Source of the DNA: a virus
IMG/VR virus record: IMGVR_UViG_3300030333_007172
Location: 1-64,000 of that record
Strand: one strand, 5' to 3'
Length of the DNA stretch: 64,000 bases
The translations under genes were made by a program, and so were the position numbers. The notes beneath the pieces were generated by a model. That model did no database searches and was not told the DNA's origin. It was given only the letters and a program-made list of their open reading frames with translations. This document shows, in pieces, positions 45,551 to 52,266 of the stretch (positions are counted from its first letter, which is position 1; each line of letters opens with the position of its first letter).

Positions 45551-46232
45551 GTTTATTTATGTTATGCAACATTGTTAATTTTTTATATAACTGTGGGCTT
45601 ATTTTTTGTAGGTATTTGTGATCAGAGTTAACATAAAAATCTGTGAACGCTGTTGCAAAATATTCTCTTAGCGAAACTGCTGCATATGCATTAATAAAAA
45701 CACCCATACATAAAGAGCGCAGTTTTTCAATTCCTATTTTTTGAAATAAATATTCATCAAATTTTTTATTATATTCAACATCTAAAAACGGAGCTAATGG
45801 TACATTGTGTCCATTGTTTGTCAACAAACTATGCAAATGACGTCGTTTTTCTAAAAATTCATCTTTTACTTTTTGATCTCCATAGATTTCATAACCATAC
45901 ACTGGCTCTAAAGAATGAGAAACTTCGTGAACTATGTCATCAAACAAGTCTGCTTCATCATCCTGGACGTTAGAAATATGCAAAATGCCATCTTTATAAA
46001 AAGCATTAATTCCTCTTTCTTCAAATTCTTCAAACCAACCAATTACTATGATCTCTAATTCAATAAGTAAATCTTCTGGAAGTCTTGCTTCCACGTCGGC
46101 CACTACTTTTTCAACGTCAATTTCGTCGTTTATTAAATCGTCTTTGAAATATACGTGTGTGCCGCGACTTGTATAGAAATCACGATTCTGTTCCATTATC
46201 TGCGCTTGTTTTTGTTTCAAGTGTTGTAGCAT
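45540..46232 (-). CDS. Putative HExxH zinc metallopeptidase
   Basis: A 230-residue protein with IVHEVSHSLEP, His102-Glu103-x-x-His106, the zinc and catalytic residues of many metallopeptidases. A further acidic/His region around residues 95-140 could provide the third ligand. The first ATG has AGGATT upstream and is preferred to a second at codon 13. The substrate is unknown; prohead or host-factor cleavage are possibilities. It overlaps the upstream small gene by 53 bases. Confidence 0.7.
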   Translation of the reverse strand: MLQHLKQKQAQIMEQNRDFYTSRGTHVYFKDDLINDEIDVEKVVADVEARLPEDLLIELEIIVIGWFEEFEERGINAFYKDGILHISNVQDDEADLFDDIVHEVSHSLEPVYGYEIYGDQKVKDEFLEKRRHLHSLLTNNGHNVPLAPFLDVEYNKKFDEYLFQKIGIEKLRSLCMGVFINAYAAVSLREYFATAFTDFYVNSDHKYLQKISPQLYKKLTMLHNINKLDK

Positions 46233-46482
46233 CTTCTAATCCTAGTTCATAGCCGCGCAAAAAGTTTTCCTCTGCAACTGCCAAAAGAAACTCTGGAAAT
46301 TCTGTTGCCATTAGTTGTGCAATCATATCTACAGTTACTTCGTCATTTTCAGGTGAAAGCTTTTCTCCCGCGTAATTTACCAAAAATTGCTTTAGTTCAG
46401 AGTTTGTCTTTACAGGCATCGCTAATGTAGGATTTGTATGGACTTGTTCTTCATTAATAATTGTATCTTTGGTTTCACTCAT
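46180..46482 (-). CDS. Conserved hypothetical phage protein, 100 aa
   Basis: Begins MSETKD and is mostly helical with a motif MIAQLMATEFPEFLLAVAEENFLRGYELGLEDA. I believe the pattern recurs in small T4-like marine-phage proteins, but I cannot name it. A TTGACA-17-TATATT promoter precedes it at 46499-46527, and an AGGAG SD is present. Likely an early-expressed protein of unknown role. Confidence 0.75.
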   Translation of the reverse strand: MSETKDTIINEEQVHTNPTLAMPVKTNSELKQFLVNYAGEKLSPENDEVTVDMIAQLMATEFPEFLLAVAEENFLRGYELGLEDATTLETKTSADNGTES

Positions 46483-46498
46483 TTTTAACTCCTAAAAT

Positions 46499-46527
46499 AA
46501 TATATCACTTATTTTTTGTTTTGTCAA
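46499..46527 (-). promoter_or_regulatory. Sigma70-type promoter, TTGACA-17-TATATT
   Basis: The -35 TTGACA lies at 46522-46527 and the -10 TATATT at 46499-46504 on the minus strand, spaced by 17 bases. It precedes the 100-residue gene, with about 15-20 bases to its start. A 7-bp inverted repeat (46527-46544) abuts the -35 box. Confidence 0.72.
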
Positions 46528-46544
46528 ATAAACGTTTGTTTATT
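46527..46544 (-). other. Inverted repeat AATAAAC-4-GTTTATT at promoter
   Basis: A perfect 7-bp inverted repeat with a 4-base loop lies between the PhoH stop codon and the -35 box. There is no T-run after it on the minus strand, so it is not a normal terminator. It could be an operator or a small stem at the end of the PhoH transcript. Low certainty. Confidence 0.35.
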
Positions 46545-47877
46545 ATAATACTTTGGACGCTAGCGTTGCAATATCAGAACGTTCGCCCTTTTTAAATGTT
46601 ACATGACCAGCCAGTTCTGAGTCTTTAAATTTTTCAACTGCATGTGCTAGTCCGTTAGATATTTCATTGACGTATACATTGTCAATTTGTTCAATATCCC
46701 CTGTTAAAACAATTTTAGAGCCTTCGCCTATTCTTGTAATAATTGTTTTAATTTCATGTTTGGTTAGATTCTGTGCTTCATCTATGATAATAAAAGCATT
46801 TGCAATAGAGCGGCCACGAATATATGTAAGCGCTTCAATCTCAATCTTGCCTTTTTCAATATACATCTCAAGAGATGTTCTATCACCCATTAAAAACTTA
46901 AGGTTATCTTGAATCGGCATCAGCCAAGGAAGCATTTTTTCTTCCATAGTGCCTGGAAGAAATCCAATATCTTTTCCGAGCGGTTGCACGGGTCGAGAAA
47001 CGATCAATCGTGAATATAGATTCTCGTCTGCGCGTAATCCAATAGTCTGCTGCAGACCTGCTGCTATAGCCATCAGCGTCTTTCCACTTCCTGCTCTTCC
47101 GACTAAGGAAACAATTTTTACTTTTGGATTCATTAAAAGGTCAATTGCAAACGCTTGTTCCTTGTTCCTTGACTTAATATTCCAATCTTTGATATCGCTA
47201 TGGATTATTTTTTTCAAAGGAAGGTGGTGCCCTTGGAAGCACGCTAAAGCTGTTTTCTTAGGGTTAGCGTTAGACACCAGCAACAAATATTCATTAAGAA
47301 ACAATTCTTCAGTAATTTCATCTGGATCTAGCCTAACTTCTTCATCATTGTAAAACTGATCAATTGCTGCGTCATCAATAAGATATTCGGTAAACCCTTG
47401 ATAGAGTTCTTCGGAAGATCTAACCGCTTTATCTGTGATGTAATCTTCAGAGAGTAGTCCAATAGAATCACTGATAACTCTCATATTAATATCGCGGCTA
47501 ACAATAATTGTTTTTCTGTTTGGGTTGTTTGCTCGCACGGCCGTTGCAGTCGCAATAATTGCGTGATCTGGAATTCTAACATCTAAATCAGGAGGAAACA
47601 CTGCGTCTTTAAGGCATTGATAGGACATTACTTTTAAAATGCCTTTACCTTTTTCAATTCTAACCCCTGTTTCTAAATTTCCACGGTCTCTAAATTCGTC
47701 TAAAATACGAATAATTTTTCTTGCGTTAGAACCTACAGAATCTTGTCGTTTCTTGTGTTTGTCAACTTCTTCAAGAACTTTTAATGGAATGAAAATATCG
47801 TGATTATCAAACTTAAAAATAGATTCAGCATCAGTAAGATAGACACTTGTATCTAAAACATAATTTTTTTTAGCCAT
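46543..47877 (-). CDS. PIN-PhoH fusion (PhoH2-like RNase/ATPase)
   Basis: Residues 1-150 form a PIN/VapC-type ribonuclease domain with VLDTSVYL (Asp9), an EE pair at 36-37, IPDHAI (Asp104) and SRDIN (Asp129). Residues ~235-444 form the PhoH ATPase with GRAGSGKT (260-267) and FIIIDEAQN (Walker B near 366). PhoH2 proteins of bacteria are sequence-specific RNA helicase/ribonucleases; phage PhoH proteins are usually shorter. The likely role is RNA turnover in the infected cell. The promoter and SD upstream are weak; a CTATTTTAAATAG palindrome lies just before the gene. Confidence 0.88.
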   Translation of the reverse strand: MAKKNYVLDTSVYLTDAESIFKFDNHDIFIPLKVLEEVDKHKKRQDSVGSNARKIIRILDEFRDRGNLETGVRIEKGKGILKVMSYQCLKDAVFPPDLDVRIPDHAIIATATAVRANNPNRKTIIVSRDINMRVISDSIGLLSEDYITDKAVRSSEELYQGFTEYLIDDAAIDQFYNDEEVRLDPDEITEELFLNEYLLLVSNANPKKTALACFQGHHLPLKKIIHSDIKDWNIKSRNKEQAFAIDLLMNPKVKIVSLVGRAGSGKTLMAIAAGLQQTIGLRADENLYSRLIVSRPVQPLGKDIGFLPGTMEEKMLPWLMPIQDNLKFLMGDRTSLEMYIEKGKIEIEALTYIRGRSIANAFIIIDEAQNLTKHEIKTIITRIGEGSKIVLTGDIEQIDNVYVNEISNGLAHAVEKFKDSELAGHVTFKKGERSDIATLASKVL

Positions 47878-47900
47878 GTTGTGAAACTATAACCTTTGTT

Positions 47901-47913
47901 CTATTTTAAATAG
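47901..47913. other. Palindrome CTATTTTAAATAG, possible operator
   Basis: A 13-base palindrome centred on one T lies in the 45-base gap between the sulfotransferase-like gene and phoH. It has the symmetry of a dimeric repressor site, but AT-rich palindromes arise easily by chance. Confidence 0.25.
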
Positions 47914-47922
47914 TCTCGTTTA

Positions 47923-48744
47923 TCAAATAGGGGCATAACCAAGTGGTTTTAAAGTATCCCAGTTTATATTTTCTGTAATCTCATTTATTACTTTATCACC
48001 AAGACGTTGTAGATATTTTTTATTTAAATAATAATCTTTATAATCCCAATTTTTATTTTTGTCTTTGCGATTTTGCGGAGATGGGTCACACCCACTACGA
48101 ATATTTAAAAAAGATGAATTTCTTTTAGTAAGATTGTATTTTGATTCAAATTTTTTTAAAACATCTTCATGATTAAATAATATATCTTCATATCTTACTA
48201 TTTCAACGTCTTGGTTTAACCAGTGACTATATCTTTCATTGTAACTTTGTATTGATTTTTCTAATGATCCATCCGAAATTTTTATGTCACAAGTTTGCAA
48301 CGACATATCGATGTTTATTGGTTTAAAAAATATATATTTATCTGTTTCTGGGTTTTCTGTTGTTCTTGTTGCCCAGTCAAGCATACTAGATATCCAAGCA
48401 TATGGGTTTTTAATATTAATTAATGTGGTAATATTATCTGATATTGCGGCGGCCATTAATTGTTTATGGACTATATTTGGATTATGTTTATTTATCCGCC
48501 ATGGCGGCATGCCCTGTGGGTATTCATTATTGTAAAATTCTGCTTCAATTGCTTCATATGAAATAGATGATAAAGCAGGGTAATTAGGAAAAACATATTT
48601 TTTGTATCCGTCACTGTCTGGATTTAAATCATGTTTCCAAAATAATTTTGACAATATTAAAACATCTTCAAAGTTTTCTTCTAATAAAGCTTGTGTATAA
48701 TTTGTACCGCTTCTGCGTACACCATATTGGTGAAAAAATTTCAT
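47923..48744 (-). CDS. P-loop sulfotransferase-like protein
   Basis: The start at 48744 has GGAG seven bases upstream and excludes seven leading codons that overlap the tRNA. The N terminus reads QYGVRRSGTNYTQALL (P-loop RSGTNY at residues 11-16, as in sulfotransferases), with LINIKNPYAWISSM (about 127-140) in the 3'-phosphate motif position and ending in LKPLGYAPI. This is a third sulfotransferase-like gene, separated from the glycan cluster. The acceptor is unknown. Confidence 0.7.
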   Translation of the reverse strand: MKFFHQYGVRRSGTNYTQALLEENFEDVLILSKLFWKHDLNPDSDGYKKYVFPNYPALSSISYEAIEAEFYNNEYPQGMPPWRINKHNPNIVHKQLMAAAISDNITTLINIKNPYAWISSMLDWATRTTENPETDKYIFFKPINIDMSLQTCDIKISDGSLEKSIQSYNERYSHWLNQDVEIVRYEDILFNHEDVLKKFESKYNLTKRNSSFLNIRSGCDPSPQNRKDKNKNWDYKDYYLNKKYLQRLGDKVINEITENINWDTLKPLGYAPI

Positions 48745-48756
48745 TACTTCTCCTAA

Positions 48757-48832
48757 TGGAGCCACCGAGAGGAGTCGAACCTCCGACCGGCTGATTACAA
48801 ATCAGCTGCTCTACCAACTGAGCTACGGTGGC
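48757..48832 (-). tRNA. trnT: tRNA-Thr (anticodon UGU), CCA encoded
   Basis: Read on the minus strand, the acceptor stem GCCACCG pairs with CGGTGGC, and D-arm (GCTC/GAGC), anticodon arm (GCTGA-TTTGTAA-TCAGC) and T-arm all fold. The anticodon UGU reads ACA. The discriminator T is followed by encoded CCA at 48757-48759. The 5' end overlaps the stop of a small membrane-protein frame by ten bases. Confidence 0.93.
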
Positions 48833-48981
48833 GTTAGTTGTTCTGTAGCATTATCTAATTTTTCTTGTATGTCTAAAATTGATCCACTATACGGCATAAG
48901 ACATGCTAAAAACCACAAATACACCATTGCAGCAATCAATATTGTCATCAATGCTTGAAGTACTAAATCTCCTGTGTCCAT
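48823..48981 (-). CDS. Small membrane protein between two tRNAs
   Basis: A 52-residue frame beginning MDTGDLVLQ has one strong transmembrane helix (about residues 9-30). Its last codons and stop lie inside the tRNA-Thr acceptor stem. I start at this ATG because the longer frame upstream would overlap tRNA-Gly and read tRNA sequence. The SD is weak, which lowers confidence. Confidence 0.5.
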   Translation of the reverse strand: MDTGDLVLQALMTILIAAMVYLWFLACLMPYSGSILDIQEKLDNATEQLTPP

Positions 48982-49008
48982 ATAGTAGATAGGCGAAAAA
49001 ACAAAGAA

Positions 49009-49083
49009 TGGAGCGGGAGACGAGATTTGAACTCGCGACAGCCACGTTGGCAACGTGGGGCTCTACCACTGAGCTACTCCCGC
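49009..49083 (-). tRNA. trnG: tRNA-Gly (anticodon GCC), CCA encoded
   Basis: On the minus strand GCGGGAG pairs with CTCCCGC, the D-arm (GCTC/GAGC), anticodon stem CCACG/CGTGG with loop TTGCCAA and T-arm fold well. The anticodon GCC reads GGC and GGU. CCA is encoded at 49009-49011. It lies just downstream of a Thr-rich lipoprotein gene and upstream of a tiny membrane-protein gene. Confidence 0.93.
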
Positions 49084-49089
49084 AAAGAG

Positions 49090-49118
49090 CCGGTTTTTCT
49101 GCGTCCAAGGAAAACCGG
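49090..49118 (-). other. Hairpin CCGGTTTT...AAAACCGG next to tRNA-Gly
   Basis: An 8-bp inverted repeat with a 13-base loop sits seven bases from the mature 5' end of tRNA-Gly. There is no T-run on the minus strand, so a processing signal or stability element is more likely than a terminator; another weak CCGCC/GGCGG repeat lies at about 49126-49147. Confidence 0.45.
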
Positions 49119-49160
49119 TAAACCCCCGCCTACGTGACGTTCGGCGGCCACGTATCGTTA

Positions 49161-49385
49161 TTAGTCCGACGATACAGCGGATTCACTGGTATTATCAGTG
49201 GTCTTTGCAGGAGTCTCAGTTGTATTACTAGTAGTTGTTGTAGTGTTTTCAGTGTTACCTGTTGTATTACTAGTTGTCTCACTAGTAGTTTCCGTGGTTG
49301 TTTCAGTTTCTGCTGCAGTAGTTGTGTTTGTTTCTGTTTCGGTACAACCCGCCAAAACAGCCAACGCGATGATTGTTCTATACAT
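49161..49385 (-). CDS. Threonine-rich small lipoprotein
   Basis: A 74-residue protein starts MYRTIIALAVLAGC, a signal peptide with lipobox LAGC (Cys14), followed by a low-complexity tail of Thr, Glu and Asn (about half Thr). AGGAG precedes the ATG. The predicted product is a lipid-anchored, Thr-rich stalk that would be exposed or periplasmic in the host. Candidate roles are superinfection exclusion, an outer spanin, or cell-envelope modification; none can be chosen. Upstream stop and start overlap (TAATG). Confidence 0.75.
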   Translation of the reverse strand: MYRTIIALAVLAGCTETETNTTTAAETETTTETTSETTSNTTGNTENTTTTTSNTTETPAKTTDNTSESAVSSD

Positions 49386-49600
49386 TATTTCTCCTTTTTA
49401 TAATCTTGCCAATCAAGCCAAAAACCAAGAGCGACCATAAAATGCATTATGGCCGAGCTTGATAATTCTATTATATCATGGTAGTCATTAAGATGCAAGT
49501 GGACATGTCCAACAATCCAAAAAGGAATTGCAAACTGTTGACTGTACCAAATTAACGCGAACTTGCTAAATTTAGCTGTCGACTCTTTCTGTAAGATACT
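49385..49600 (-). other. Open frame with no usable start: membrane-like segment
   Basis: Between the lipoprotein gene and the 55-codon coiled-coil gene, one frame is open for 71 codons, ending TAATG on the lipoprotein start. It encodes an aromatic, His-containing membrane-like stretch (KFALIWYSQQFAIPFWIVG ... HFMVALGFWLDWQDY) but has no ATG, GTG or TTG before about its middle. It is in the +1 frame relative to the upstream coiled coil. It may be a frameshifted C-terminal half, or a sequencing or assembly indel. Confidence 0.45.
49470..49498 (-). promoter_or_regulatory. Possible promoter, TTGCAT-17-TATAAT
   Basis: The -10 TATAAT (49470-49475) is perfect; the -35 TTGCAT (49493-49498) is poor, with a 17-base spacer. 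It would transcribe the lipoprotein gene and perhaps the tRNAs. Weak support. Confidence 0.35.
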
Positions 49601-49739
49601 TTACATCCTGTGCTACGGTTTCTTTAAACCGATTTGTATCGCTACGCAACGTTGATACCTCATCAACAAGTTGACTTACTCTTCTTTGTAGTTGTCCAAG
49701 TTGCGTACGCAGTTCTTTTACTTCTTTGGTGGTACTCAT
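49572..49739 (-). CDS. 55-residue coiled-coil protein
   Basis: A short gene, too small for many automatic calls, with a strong AGGAG SD and an ATG at 49739. The heptad pattern KELRTQLGQLQRRVSQL ... DEVSTLRSDTNRFKETV makes a long coiled coil. It is directly behind the promoter at 49818-49846. The stop TAA lies just before the frame open toward the lipoprotein gene, so the two may once have formed one coiled-coil plus membrane protein. Confidence 0.75.
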   Translation of the reverse strand: MSTTKEVKELRTQLGQLQRRVSQLVDEVSTLRSDTNRFKETVAQDVKYLTERVDS

Positions 49740-49817
49740 TATTTCTCCTTTATATTGAGCATCTATAAATCAATTCACACAATAGAAAACCTATTGAGGA
49801 AAATATTATCAATTCTA

Positions 49818-49846
49818 AGTATAACTTATAATTCATGCGCTGTCAA
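49818..49846 (-). promoter_or_regulatory. Sigma70-type promoter, TTGACA-17-TATACT
   Basis: -35 TTGACA at 49841-49846 and -10 TATACT at 49818-49823 with a 17-base spacer on the minus strand. It drives the coiled-coil gene, lipoprotein gene and probably both tRNAs, indicating early expression by host RNA polymerase. Confidence 0.75.
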
Positions 49847-49849
49847 ATA

Positions 49850-50101
49850 TTATTTTTCAATCCACACGATTGCATAAGAATTGTTATTTTTTTTAAGAGC
49901 AACAAAAGTTTCGTTAATTTTATTTAATGGTATTAAATTTTCTTTTAGAATTTTTACAGCTTTTTTAGAAGAACCGGAAACCCAACTTAGTTCTTGTACT
50001 TGGCAACTTTTTTTTACTATAGCTTTGTTTTTACTTGGGTAAAAAAAATTGTTGTGTCCAATTTCTGATACGTAGCACACTGTGTTTTTAGGTAATATCA
50101 T
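49850..50101 (-). CDS. Hypothetical protein, 83 aa
   Basis: The ATG at 50101 overlaps the HNH gene stop (ATGA) and is preceded by GGGA; longer starts exist at 50113 and 50128. The sequence is Lys/Asn-rich with alternating beta strands (VCYVSEIG, AIVWIE) and no known motif. Function unknown. Confidence 0.65.
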   Translation of the reverse strand: MILPKNTVCYVSEIGHNNFFYPSKNKAIVKKSCQVQELSWVSGSSKKAVKILKENLIPLNKINETFVALKKNNNSYAIVWIEK

Positions 50102-50601
50102 GTTTTTTCCCATAAATAGTTTTTCCATAGATCATTTATTTTATTTTTTTTCACTCTTCTCAATACAGTTGGCTTAGGTTTTTGTGGAATTTTTAACAAA
50201 TTCATCTTACACTCATGAAGCAAACGTGAGCCTTTTTTTTGATTACATTTTTTACATGCAGTAACAAGATTTTCCCAAGTATTTTCTCCGCCGCGTGATT
50301 TAGGTATTATATGATCTAAAGTTAATTCAAGTTCTGGAAATTTTTTAGTGCAATATTGACACTGATAGTTATCTCTCCACAGTATATTTGTGCGATTTGG
50401 TGCAAGATTATTAAAGTGGTATTTTACATATCTTTTTAATACTATAACTGCGGGCAATTTAAATGATTGTTTTGCAGATCTTATATCTGTTTCATAGGAT
50501 TCAATGGCCATGGCTTTACCAACAATGCACAACACTAAAGCTTCCAAAGAATCAATTAGTTCTAGCGGTCGAAATGCTGAATCTAATTTAAGTGATAACA
50601 T
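50098..50601 (-). CDS. HNH endonuclease
   Basis: A 167-residue protein with the HNH_5-type zinc-finger nuclease: CQYC (81-84), LTLDHIIPKSRGG (94-105, catalytic His97), NLV (111-113) and CKKC (116-119). The N-terminal ~75 residues resemble the leading part of free-standing HNH nucleases found in cyanobacteria and their phages. It probably acts as a homing endonuclease or host-DNA nuclease. An AGGA site lies upstream within a small hairpin. Confidence 0.85.
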   Translation of the reverse strand: MLSLKLDSAFRPLELIDSLEALVLCIVGKAMAIESYETDIRSAKQSFKLPAVIVLKRYVKYHFNNLAPNRTNILWRDNYQCQYCTKKFPELELTLDHIIPKSRGGENTWENLVTACKKCNQKKGSRLLHECKMNLLKIPQKPKPTVLRRVKKNKINDLWKNYLWEKT

Positions 50602-50609
50602 ATATATAT

Positions 50610-50640
50610 ATTTCCTGGTTGCTAAAGTAACTAGGGGTTT
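50610..50640. other. Short hairpin followed by T6 on the plus strand
   Basis: CCTGGTT and AACTAGG pair (one G-T) with an 8-base loop; on the plus strand it is followed by GG and six T's. As all genes are on the minus strand, a plus-strand terminator makes little sense; on the minus strand the stem covers the AGGA site of the HNH gene and could limit translation. Confidence 0.35.
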
Positions 50641-50652
50641 TTTACGTAAATT

Positions 50653-51159
50653 TTATTTCTGTGATACTCTTGGCTTTGTTCTAACTGGTGCAGTTTTTTC
50701 TGGGGAGTCAAAATCTCTTACTCTTTCTACAAGATCAGAAGAACTTGCTAATTTTTTGTCTCCGCCTACTGACCATAATAATTGAACTCCTAAATCCTCA
50801 CACACTTGCTGTTCAGGAGTATTAGTTCGTCCACGATCACCGCCATTTGCAAAATAATCAGGACGATGGCGCTGAATAGCTTCACAAACAGTATCGTCAC
50901 CATCATTAACTGAATCAACTAAAACAACTCCTTTAATAGCGTTTAAAATTTCCGCACGTTGTGAAAAGGTCATAAACACAAATCCTTTCTTTCTAAACAA
51001 CCAATCATCAGAGTTGGCAATAACAATAACATCTCCGTACTCAGCTGCAGCACGAATCAATCGAATGTGTCCTGCATGAACTGGATCAAATCCTCCAGAC
51101 ACCATTACTGTCTTTTTGCGATTGCTGTTTGGCCAACCATCACTTCTTCCGTCACTCAT
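50653..51159 (-). CDS. Cytidylyltransferase-fold nucleotidyltransferase
   Basis: The N-terminal GGFDPVHAGH motif (residues 22-31, HxGH) and a later GGDKKLASSSDLV segment (SSS near 139) define a RfaE-II/TagD-like nucleotidyltransferase. It is 168 residues, longer than its relative at 34066 because of a charged C-terminal tail. Adjacent to a small protein gene and phosphomannomutase, it may use a sugar or alcohol phosphate. The start overlaps the upstream gene by eight bases. Confidence 0.78.
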   Translation of the reverse strand: MSDGRSDGWPNSNRKKTVMVSGGFDPVHAGHIRLIRAAAEYGDVIVIANSDDWLFRKKGFVFMTFSQRAEILNAIKGVVLVDSVNDGDDTVCEAIQRHRPDYFANGGDRGRTNTPEQQVCEDLGVQLLWSVGGDKKLASSSDLVERVRDFDSPEKTAPVRTKPRVSQK

Positions 51160-51373
51160 TTGTATTTTTTCCTTTTTTAGTTTTAGTTTGTGGTGGATAA
51201 TAAGATTTTACTTTAAACTTAGATCCGCCAGGACCGCATCGTTTTATTTTAACAAGTAATTTGTTATCAGTATTCATAGATAGCAAGACTGCTCTATAGC
51301 TGTCAGCCTCTTCATAAGTATCAAAGATACCTTCTTGTTTCCAACTTTTATTATTTTGTTTATTTGGATCCAT
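51152..51373 (-). CDS. Small conserved phage protein, 73 aa
   Basis: Contains IFDTYEEADSYRAVLLSM and VKIKRCGPGGSKFKVKSYY, which I associate with small uncharacterised proteins of marine T4-like phages. The C terminus is Lys-rich. The gene fills the gap between the nucleotidyltransferase and phosphomannomutase genes with overlaps of a few bases. Function unknown. Confidence 0.7.
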   Translation of the reverse strand: MDPNKQNNKSWKQEGIFDTYEEADSYRAVLLSMNTDNKLLVKIKRCGPGGSKFKVKSYYPPQTKTKKGKNTNE

Positions 51374-51374
51374 T

Positions 51375-52172
51375 CTATCCTCCTAATTCTCTAAGAATGT
51401 AATAGTCAATAATCTCAATTGTTTCTGGTGGGCCGCTTGTTTCAAATGCACGGTCTTTAGTTTTTAAAGCTGAGAATATTTCAAAATCGTTTCCGTCTAT
51501 TCCGCAGCGATCACCAACAAACCAAAAATCCCATTTACTTTCATCAAAGTGGGTCAAAGCATACGTCTTATCCCAACCAGTAGGGTAGATATCAAAAGAT
51601 GTATTTCCGCCTAATTTAATTGTTAGTTCAATACCTTCTTGTACAGCAAAAAATTTTAGTTCTTTAATAAATTTATTTCTAATTTTATGCAATTTATCTA
51701 AAGCTTTAAATTCGTCTCTACTTTCTTGATTTGCATTTCTTCCGATTGGGCACCAATTTATCATTGAGTCTCTGTTTTGCACGAAATGTCCAGAAAGAGG
51801 TATATTATATTCATTAACAAGTTCAGATTGAAATGTACAAATCATTTTCATAAGCATATTAAAATGATTCTTGCCAATTCTTTTAATCATAGAGGTAGTT
51901 GAGAGTGTTTGAAAAATAATTTCTTCATCACCATGAGGAATAATATATTCAGTGCCATTACAAGGCAATAGGTGGCAGTTATTGCGAACTATAGGATCAT
52001 TTAAAACAGGCCATAATTGCTCTTTAATATATTCTACGCCTGAACCTGTAACGAAACCTATTTCTGCATGTCTTGCTAATTCTCGAAGCGCTCGCATCAT
52101 TCTTTTTTGGATGGGTCTGCGAGCTTCAGTTAATGTTCCATCTACATCAAATAAAACTAAGGTTTCTTTCAA
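51375..52172 (-). CDS. Eukaryotic-type phosphomannomutase (HAD fold)
   Basis: This 265-residue protein matches the alpha-phosphomannomutase family otherwise typical of eukaryotes: DVDGTLT nucleophile (Asp9 and Asp11), the cap motif SGHFVQNRDSMINWCPIGR (127-145), GGNTSFDIYPTGWDK (188-202), and GD(220)/GNDFE (227-231). It converts mannose 6-phosphate to mannose 1-phosphate, the entry to GDP-mannose, which the glycan cluster needs. The start is TTG (52172) with GGAAG eight bases upstream. Most bacteria use the unrelated PMM/PGM of the alpha-D-phosphohexomutase family, so this gene is unusual. Confidence 0.88.
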   Translation of the reverse strand: MKETLVLFDVDGTLTEARRPIQKRMMRALRELARHAEIGFVTGSGVEYIKEQLWPVLNDPIVRNNCHLLPCNGTEYIIPHGDEEIIFQTLSTTSMIKRIGKNHFNMLMKMICTFQSELVNEYNIPLSGHFVQNRDSMINWCPIGRNANQESRDEFKALDKLHKIRNKFIKELKFFAVQEGIELTIKLGGNTSFDIYPTGWDKTYALTHFDESKWDFWFVGDRCGIDGNDFEIFSALKTKDRAFETSGPPETIEIIDYYILRELGG

Positions 52173-52173
52173 T

Positions 52174-52266
52174 TTACTTCCGGTTTAAAAAGTCAATAAA
52201 GCTAAGTGTGTATAAAAGCAAAATATACGAACAAATTGCAAGTAAACTATAAAGTATCTCTATCAT
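52174..52266 (-). CDS. 30-residue membrane microprotein
   Basis: ATG at 52266, overlapping the end of the 53-residue gene, to a stop at 52174. The product has one hydrophobic helix (ILYSLLAICSYILLLYTLSF) and a short basic tail FLNRK. It is too small for usual gene calls. The stop precedes the TTG start of phosphomannomutase by one base. Moderately supported by the compact arrangement. Confidence 0.5.
   Translation of the reverse strand: MIEILYSLLAICSYILLLYTLSFIDFLNRK

Noticed and set aside
48887-49108. Longer frame across tRNA-Gly
   Set aside because: It reads through the tRNA gene and lacks an SD.
49134-49403. Plus-strand frame over the Thr-rich lipoprotein gene
   Set aside because: It is the reverse complement of the Thr repeat, giving a Ser/Cys/Val low-complexity shadow with no SD.
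50610-50640. Hairpin as a terminator of a plus-strand gene
   Set aside because: No gene on the plus strand leads into it.
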